The notes under the pieces were generated by a model. That model was given only the letters and a program-made list of their open reading frames with translations. It did not search any database and was not told where the DNA came from. A stretch of DNA of 62,500 nucleotides from Rhizobiaceae bacterium (lineage in GTDB: Bacteria > Pseudomonadota > Alphaproteobacteria > Rhizobiales > Rhizobiaceae). A program made the translations under genes and the position numbers. This document shows positions 57,224 through 62,500 of the stretch, one piece after another. The stretch covers positions 1 through 62,500 of the forward strand of contig CAJPFN010000042.1 of the NCBI GenBank assembly GCA_905339215.1, read 5' to 3'. The stretch's first letter is position 1. Each line of letters starts with the position of its first letter.

Positions 57224-58513
57224 ATGTCCAATCACCCCGTGCTGATCGCCGGCGGCGGCATCGGCGGCCTCGCGCTGGCGCTGACGCTCAACCAGATCGG
57301 CGTGCCCTGCGTCGTCTTCGAGCAGGTGCGCGAGATGAAGCCGCTCGGCGTCGGCATCAACATCCAGCCCAATGCCGTGCGCGAACTCTTCGACCTCGGC
57401 ATCACGGCGGCCGACCTCGACGGCGTCGGCCTGCCGGCGCGCGAATGGGCGCTGGTGGGGTTGAACGGCAACGACGTCTATTCCGAGCCGCGCGGGCTCG
57501 AGGCCGGCTACCGCTGGCCGCAGTATGCGGTGCATCGGGGGCTGTTCCAGATGCTGCTCTACCGCAAGGCGGTCGAGCGCATGGGCGCCGGCGCGGTGCG
57601 CATGGGCCACCGCGTCGCTGGCTACCGCAACGAGGCCGACGGCACGGTGACGGCGCTCGTCGAGGCGGCCGACGGCACGCGCTCGGAGGAAAGGGGCATA
57701 TTGCTGATCGGCGCCGACGGGCTGCATTCGGCCGTGCGCGCACAGATGCATCCCGGCCAGCCGCCGATCCACTGGGGCGGCGCCATCATGTGGCGCGGCA
57801 CCAGCCCCGGCGTGCCGATCCGCACCGGCGCCTCCTTCGTCGGCCTCGGCACCCACCGCCACCGCGTCGTCTTCTATCCGATCTCGGCGCCCGATCCGTC
57901 GACCGGGCTCGCCACGATCAACTGGATCGCGGAGGTGACGGTCGACGGCTCGCAAGGCTGGAAGAGCAGCGGCTGGTTCAAGCCGGTCGAGATCGACGAT
58001 TTCGTCCACTATTTCGACGGCTGGACCTGGGACTGGCTTGACCTGCCGGCGCTGATCCGCCGCGCCGACGCCGCCTACGAGAACCCGATGATCGACCGCG
58101 ATCCCATCCCCACATGGCGGGACGGCCGCGTCGCGCTGATCGGCGACGCCGCGCATCCGATGTACCCGACCGGGTCGAATGGGGCGAGCCAGGCGATCGT
58201 TGACGGCCGCGTGCTTGGCGCGGCTCTCGTCGTGCACGGGCTTACGCCCGAAGCGCTCGTCGCCTATGACGAAAAACTGTGCGGACCGGTCGGCCAGCTC
58301 GTCCTGCGCAACCGCGGCGCCGGCCCCTTCGGCCTGCTCAACCTCGTCGACGAGCGCTGCGGCGGCACCTTCGACGACATCGACGCGGTCATCCCGCCCG
58401 AAGAGCGCGCCGCCTTCATGGCCGGCTACAAGACCGCCGCCGGCTTCGCCATCGAGACGCTCAACGCGGCGCCGCCGATCATTCCGGCGGGCGCCAGGGT
58501 GGTGCTCGGGTAA
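57224..58513 (+). CDS. FAD-dependent monooxygenase (PhzS-like)
   Basis: The 429-residue flavoprotein has the N-terminal GGGIGG dinucleotide site (10-15), the mid-protein GADGLHSAVRAQMH segment and GDAAHPMYPTGSNGASQAI (from residue 307), the FAD ribityl-binding motif of aromatic hydroxylases. The block ‘GVGINIQPNAVRELFDLG’ fits the PhzS/salicylate-hydroxylase-like ‘flavin-dependent oxidoreductase’ group. The substrate is unknown; no phenazine genes are nearby. The LysR gene directly upstream may regulate it. Confidence 0.85.
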   Translation: MSNHPVLIAGGGIGGLALALTLNQIGVPCVVFEQVREMKPLGVGINIQPNAVRELFDLGITAADLDGVGLPAREWALVGLNGNDVYSEPRGLEAGYRWPQYAVHRGLFQMLLYRKAVERMGAGAVRMGHRVAGYRNEADGTVTALVEAADGTRSEERGILLIGADGLHSAVRAQMHPGQPPIHWGGAIMWRGTSPGVPIRTGASFVGLGTHRHRVVFYPISAPDPSTGLATINWIAEVTVDGSQGWKSSGWFKPVEIDDFVHYFDGWTWDWLDLPALIRRADAAYENPMIDRDPIPTWRDGRVALIGDAAHPMYPTGSNGASQAIVDGRVLGAALVVHGLTPEALVAYDEKLCGPVGQLVLRNRGAGPFGLLNLVDERCGGTFDDIDAVIPPEERAAFMAGYKTAAGFAIETLNAAPPIIPAGARVVLG

Positions 58514-58647
58514 GGTCAGGGGGACGCCGAGAAGCCGGCAACCCGCATCCGTCATCTTCATGCCCCGTTCATGTTCGACCTTCCATCCTGGGCATGGCGG
58601 GGAAGCGAATCGTGCCCGACCCGCCGCGAGGACGGGCCGGGCGGTCA

Positions 58648-60168
58648 ATGGAGACGGTGGTTACGATGCTGGCACGCATCCTCGTGTTTTCGCTTTCGCT
58701 CGCCATGCTGCCGGTTGCAGCAGAGGCTGCGCCCGCTCCGCAGGCCGACTCTCACGCGGCCGCGGCCGTTCCGGCCCGGCCCATCGCGGAAGGGCTGCGC
58801 CTTGCCCAGGCGGGCGACGTCGAGGTCTACTACGACGGCCGCGGCCGCCGCGTCATCGTCGACGCCTGGACCGGCGAGATCCTCGCCATCGAGCGGCCCG
58901 ACCGCGGCGAGCGCCAGCGCGAGTTGCGCCGGCAGCAGCGTGAGCGGCTCCTGCGCGAGCGTGCCGCACGGCGGCAGGAGCAGGAGCGCTACTATCTCGA
59001 CGATCCGGAAGACATGGCGCGGCTGCGCCGCGACATGGCGCGCGAGCGCGGCTACGTACTGCCCGAAGAGGAATTCGGCTATCGCACCTATCCGGAGCCG
59101 CCGCGCGATGGCCTGCCGCGCTATTCCTATCCCGAAACCTACGGGAACGACCCGTACCGGGACGGCACCGAAGGTCGCCCCGAGGTCTATGAGGAGCCCG
59201 AGATCGTCACCCGCGCCCCGGTCCAGCGCCAGCCGCTCCCCGACGCCGGGCCGCGGTCGGGTGAGGGTGACCCGGCCGCCGTCGACCCGATCGACCCGGC
59301 AACGCCGCCGTCCACCCAGTTCACCGCGCGCGACGACGTCGCCGCCCTGCAGGTGCTTCTCGATCGCGCCGGCGCCTCGCCGGGCGTCATCGACGGGCGT
59401 TTCGGCTCCAACGTCGACAAGGCGCTCGCCGCCTATCGCGAACTGACCGGTGAGAACCTGAAATCGACCGATGCGGAGGGTATCCAGAAGGCGCTCGCGG
59501 CGTCGGGCGGCGATCCGTTCATCACCTACACGATCACGCCCGCGGATGCGGCCGGTCCCTACGTCGCCTCGGTGCCCGCCGACTACGGACAGAAGGCGAA
59601 GCTGGAGCGGCTGAGCTACACCTCGGTCCTCGAGATGCTCGCCGAGCGCTTCCACATGGACGAGGCCTATCTGAAGCAGATCAATCCGGACGCCAACTTC
59701 AACCGTCCGGGCACGATCATCAAGGTGGCCAATGTCGGCGTGCCGGCGGCGACCGAGGTCGCCCGCATCGTCGCCGACAAGGGGCGCAAGCAGGTGCGCG
59801 CCTACGGACGCGACGGCAACCTCGTCGCTGCCTATCCGGCGACCATCGGCTCGGCCGACACGCCCTCGCCGACGGGCACGCACATGGTCTCCCGCGTCGC
59901 GTTCGACCCCGAATACACCTACAATCCCAGCCTCAACTTCAAGCAGGGCAACAACGACAAGGTGCTGACCATCCCGCCGGGGCCGAACGGGCCGGTGGGA
60001 TCGATCTGGATCGCGCTGGACAAGCCGACCTACGGCATCCACGGCACGCCGGATCCCTCCAAGATCGGCAAGACCGAGAGCCACGGCTGCGTGCGACTGA
60101 CCAACTGGGACGCACAGGAACTCGCCAAGCTGGTGAAGCCGGGGGTGATCGTCCAGTTCATCAACTAG
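58648..60168 (+). CDS. L,D-transpeptidase with peptidoglycan-binding domain
   Basis: The 506-residue exported enzyme starts with a signal peptide (LARILVFSLSLAMLPVAAEA). A long, charged, Arg/Glu/Tyr-rich segment (about 60-220) is followed by a peptidoglycan-binding repeat (DDVAALQVLLDRAGASPGVI, then DGRFGSNVDKALAAYRELTG), a LysM-like stretch and the YkuD catalytic domain with YGIHGTPDPSKIGKTESHGC; the catalytic cysteine is C481 and H479 precedes it. It forms 3-3 cross-links or anchors proteins in the wall. ATG 58666 is an alternative start. Confidence 0.88.
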   Translation: METVVTMLARILVFSLSLAMLPVAAEAAPAPQADSHAAAAVPARPIAEGLRLAQAGDVEVYYDGRGRRVIVDAWTGEILAIERPDRGERQRELRRQQRERLLRERAARRQEQERYYLDDPEDMARLRRDMARERGYVLPEEEFGYRTYPEPPRDGLPRYSYPETYGNDPYRDGTEGRPEVYEEPEIVTRAPVQRQPLPDAGPRSGEGDPAAVDPIDPATPPSTQFTARDDVAALQVLLDRAGASPGVIDGRFGSNVDKALAAYRELTGENLKSTDAEGIQKALAASGGDPFITYTITPADAAGPYVASVPADYGQKAKLERLSYTSVLEMLAERFHMDEAYLKQINPDANFNRPGTIIKVANVGVPAATEVARIVADKGRKQVRAYGRDGNLVAAYPATIGSADTPSPTGTHMVSRVAFDPEYTYNPSLNFKQGNNDKVLTIPPGPNGPVGSIWIALDKPTYGIHGTPDPSKIGKTESHGCVRLTNWDAQELAKLVKPGVIVQFIN

Positions 60169-60196
60169 GCGGCCGTCGACCGCGGGACGACGCACG

Positions 60197-60361
60197 GCCC
60201 CTCATCCCCCTGCCGGGACCTTCTCCCCGCTGGCGGGGAGAAGGGCGCCGTCGTCGCCCGTTTCGCCAATTGCGGACGTTGCCGGACGAGCGCCGCCGCC
60301 GCGGTAAGCGTTCCTCTCCCCGTGCAAACGGGGAGAGGATGCCGGCAGGCAGGTGAGGGGC
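60197..60361. repeat. Alphaproteobacterial intergenic mosaic repeat
   Basis: The segment is bounded by GCCCCTCA (60197-60204) and its reverse complement TGAGGGGC (60354-60361) and holds two further hairpins: CTTCTCCCCGC/GCGGGGAGAAG near 60220-60244 and CCTCTCCCCGT/ACGGGGAGAGG near 60313-60338. ‘CCCCTCATCC..CCTTCTCCCC’ sequences are widespread as small intergenic repeats in Rhizobiales genomes. It fills the gap between the transpeptidase and MFS genes and holds no gene. Confidence 0.72.
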
Positions 60362-60468
60362 AGCGCGCCCTGAGCGCCGGAAGACGCCGCACCCTCTCCT
60401 GTCGTGGCAGCGACGATTCCGGTCGCTGTCGCATGGCGGTCACCGAATCGGCGAAATAGCCTCGCGCG

Positions 60469-62004
60469 ATGGACGCTCCTGTCGATTCGCCCCCTCAACA
60501 ATCCGCCGCCGGCGCCTTCTGCCCGCCCGAAGCCAGGCCCTTCGCACTGGTGGCGGCAATCCTCGCCTCGTCGATGGGCTTCATCGACGGTTCGGTCGTG
60601 GCGCTCGCCATGCCGGCAATCCGCGCCGACCTCGGCGCCAGCCTCGTCGACGCGCAGTGGATCTCGAACGGCTACATGCTGTTCCTCTCCGCACTCGTCC
60701 TGATCGGCGGTGCGGCGGGCGACGTCTTCGGCGTGCGCAACCTGTTCGCGGCCGGCATCGTGCTGTTCATGGCGACCTCGCTCGCCTGCGCGCTGGCGCC
60801 CGACGCCGGCACGCTGATCGTCATGCGTGCGCTGCAGGGCGTCGGCGCGGCGGTGATGGTGCCGGGCAGCCTGGCGCTGATCGCCAAATCCTATCCGGCG
60901 GCGACGCGGGGACAGGCGATCGGGGTGTGGGCGGCCTATTCGTCGCTGACCACGGCGGCCGGGCCTTTCGTCGGCGGCATGGTGCTGTCCTTCGGCGCTG
61001 ACTGGATGTGGCGCACCATCTTCGCCATCAACGTGCCGATCGGGCTCGTCGCGCTCGCGCTCCTACTCGGCCGCGTACCGCGCGACCGCCCGGCAGAGCG
61101 GCGCCCGCTCGACCACCTGGGCGCGCTGCTTGCCACGGCAGGCCTCGGGCTGATGGCGTGGGGGCTGACCGAATTCGGCCTCGCCGAGGCCGAGCGCTCG
61201 GTGTCCCCGTCGGTTGCGCTCGCCGCCGGCGCGGCGATCTTCTTCCTGTTCGTTCTCTGGGAGCGGCGCGCGCGGGTGCCGATGGTCAAGCTCGAGCTGT
61301 TTTCCTCGCGCGCCTTCTCGGGCGCGAATCTCTACACGCTGTTCCTGTTCTTCGCGCTCGGCGCCGTGCTGTTCTTCCTGCCGATGACCGTCGTCTCGGC
61401 CTGGGGCGCGCCCGAATGGCAGGCGAGCCTGATGATGCTGCCGCTGTCGCTGGCGATCGCACTGTTCTCGGGCCGGGCGGGGCGGCTCGCCGACCGCAGG
61501 GGGCCGCGGCTGCTGCTCACCATCGGCGCGCTGCTCGTCGGCCTTTCCTATGCCGGGCTCGCCGCCACGGCGCCGCTCATGATGATGTGGCAGGTTTGGT
61601 TCCCGATACTCTTCCTGCAGGCGGCCGGGATGGCGATGCTGGTCTCGCCGCTGTCGGCCGCGGTGATGCTGGCGACGCCTGACGCCGACACCGGCCTTGC
61701 CTCCGGCGTCAACAACGCGGTGGCGCGCGCCGCAGGCATGATGGCTGTTGCGGCCCTCGGCGCGGTGGCGAGCCTCGCCTTCGCAGGCGTGTCCGACGGG
61801 CGGCTTCCCGGCGTCGAGTTCGGCGCGCGGCCGGAGATCGCGCTCGACGCGGCGGCGGCGACGCTCAGGCTCGAGGCGACCAACGCGGCGTTCGGAGCGG
61901 TGGCGGCGATCGCAGCGGTTGCGTGCCTGCTCGCCGCGGCGATCGCGTGGGCGACGCAGCCGGCCTGGACCGCGGCGACGCGGCCGGCACTGCGCGGCGA
62001 CTGA
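60469..62004 (+). CDS. MFS transporter, DHA2 (EmrB/QacA) family
   Basis: The 511-residue protein has about fourteen membrane spans. MGFIDGSVVALAMPAIRADL in helix 1 and VDAQWISNGYMLFLSALVLI in helix 2 are characteristic of DHA2 drug exporters, as is ALQGVGAAVMVPGSLALIAK (motif C-like region). It would export drugs or other small compounds using the proton gradient. No regulator or membrane-fusion gene is adjacent. Confidence 0.87.
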   Translation: MDAPVDSPPQQSAAGAFCPPEARPFALVAAILASSMGFIDGSVVALAMPAIRADLGASLVDAQWISNGYMLFLSALVLIGGAAGDVFGVRNLFAAGIVLFMATSLACALAPDAGTLIVMRALQGVGAAVMVPGSLALIAKSYPAATRGQAIGVWAAYSSLTTAAGPFVGGMVLSFGADWMWRTIFAINVPIGLVALALLLGRVPRDRPAERRPLDHLGALLATAGLGLMAWGLTEFGLAEAERSVSPSVALAAGAAIFFLFVLWERRARVPMVKLELFSSRAFSGANLYTLFLFFALGAVLFFLPMTVVSAWGAPEWQASLMMLPLSLAIALFSGRAGRLADRRGPRLLLTIGALLVGLSYAGLAATAPLMMMWQVWFPILFLQAAGMAMLVSPLSAAVMLATPDADTGLASGVNNAVARAAGMMAVAALGAVASLAFAGVSDGRLPGVEFGARPEIALDAAAATLRLEATNAAFGAVAAIAAVACLLAAAIAWATQPAWTAATRPALRGD

Positions 62005-62031
62005 AGACCGACTGAAAACCGGCGAAAGAGG
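62005..62031. other. Short convergent gap
   Basis: Only 27 bases separate the stop of the rightward MFS gene from the stop of the leftward peptidase. No hairpin was recognised, so transcripts may run into each other. Confidence 0.3.
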
Positions 62032-62500
62032 CTACTTGGTGACGCTGGCGACCTTCAGCGGCGGTCCGTCGCTCTCCTCGCGCAGGAGTTCGTCGATTCG
62101 TTCGCGCTCGCGCTTGAAGGCCTCCAGGTCCCCGCCCTTCAAGACGCGCCCGACCGGCAGGCGCACGCGCATCGGGTTGACCTTGGTGCCGTTGACCATC
62201 AGCTCGTAGTGGAGGTGATCGCCGGTGGCAAGGCCGGAGGCGCCGACATAGCCGATCACCTGGCCCTGACGCACCCGCGCGCCGGGAACGACGCCCTTGG
62301 CGATGGCGCTCTGGTGGTTGTACGAGGACTCGTAGCCGTTGGCATGGCGGATGATCGTCTGGCGCCCGTAGCCGCCGGCCCAGCCTGCCTTCTCGACGAT
62401 GCCGTTGCCGGCGGAGATGATCGGCGTGCCGCGCGGTGCGGCCCAGTCCACGCCGGTATGCATCTTGGAATAGCCGAGAATGGGATGCCGGCGCATGCCG
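62032..62500 (-). CDS. M23-family peptidoglycan metallopeptidase, C-terminal part (runs off right edge)
   Basis: The visible roughly 155 residues hold the LytM/M23 domain: HTGVDWAAPRGTPIISAGNG with H and D zinc ligands, GYGRQTIIRHANGYESSYNH, and GDHLHYELMVNGTKVNP with the H-x-H pair. The C-terminal tail (GGDLEAFKRERERIDELLRE) is helical. M23 enzymes cut peptide cross-links in the wall; all four active-site features visible here are intact. The N-terminal part with a probable signal and LysM or OapA-like region lies beyond the window. Confidence 0.88.
   Translation of the reverse strand, partial: GMRRHPILGYSKMHTGVDWAAPRGTPIISAGNGIVEKAGWAGGYGRQTIIRHANGYESSYNHQSAIAKGVVPGARVRQGQVIGYVGASGLATGDHLHYELMVNGTKVNPMRVRLPVGRVLKGGDLEAFKRERERIDELLREESDGPPLKVASVTK

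Noticed and set aside
60197-60361. Insertion sequence with terminal inverted repeats
   Set aside because: Only 165 bases, no transposase frame and no visible target duplication. It fits a known type of intergenic repeat better.

Overview
The window is high-GC chromosomal DNA of an alphaproteobacterium, most likely a Rhizobiales member near Mesorhizobium/Phyllobacteriaceae. That assignment is an inference from gene content: the run lysC-ptsP-prfA-prmC-DUF4167-clpB, DUF982, DUF1178, DUF4167 and DUF1127 proteins, a Flp pilin, and secA divergent from a parvulin-type isomerase. No rRNA or complete tRNA gene was found.

Region 1 (1-7573) is accessory DNA, a small defence-type island built from at least two elements. 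From left to right it holds the first codons of a probable ArdC-type antirestriction gene, an intact AbiEi/AbiEii-type toxin-antitoxin pair, remnants of a SIR2-like gene and of a RelE-like toxin, two AlpA/excisionase-like DNA-binding proteins and a tyrosine integrase. A tRNA-derived attachment region follows. Next comes a 2.8 kb segment bounded by a 24-bp perfect direct repeat (4766-4789 and 7550-7573). It has no integrase and carries two proteins with HEPN-type R-N-x3-H motifs, a zinc-ribbon protein, a small Lys-rich ORF and a truncated IS1595-type transposase. This segment is the best candidate for an undescribed system: a satellite-like, att-bounded cargo module.

Region 2 (7574-25900) is metabolic and regulatory: a fumarylacetoacetase-fold enzyme, an acyl-CoA synthetase, a polysaccharide flippase coupled to a CelD-like acetyltransferase, a RelE/antitoxin pair, secA, a parvulin isomerase, a 3-hydroxybutyrate dehydrogenase-like SDR, and three consecutive LuxR-type regulators. 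The first of the three is fused to an alpha/beta-hydrolase fold that lacks the usual Ser and His. A 20-bp perfect palindrome lies between the first and second.

Region 3 (26000-43100) holds argJ, an acetyltransferase, mutT, a Flp pilin, a methyltransferase, comF, grxC, a nitrilase-family amidase, DUF1178, several EamA transporters, a VapBC pair with an 8-bp inverted-repeat operator candidate, ubiG, an ABC exporter pair, a GST with a histone-H1-like Ala/Lys/Pro tail, a VOC protein, a ChaC-like cyclotransferase and an MFS transporter.

Region 4 (43300-62500) begins with the conserved housekeeping block lysC, ptsP, (EamA insertion), prfA, prmC, DUF4167, clpB, with clear hairpin terminators after DUF4167 and after clpB. 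It continues with a CadC/TolB/TPR-type regulator, a DUF1127-like protein, a LysR regulator next to a PhzS-like flavin monooxygenase, an L,D-transpeptidase, an alphaproteobacterial intergenic repeat, a DHA2-type MFS transporter and the C-terminal part of an M23 peptidase that runs off the right edge.
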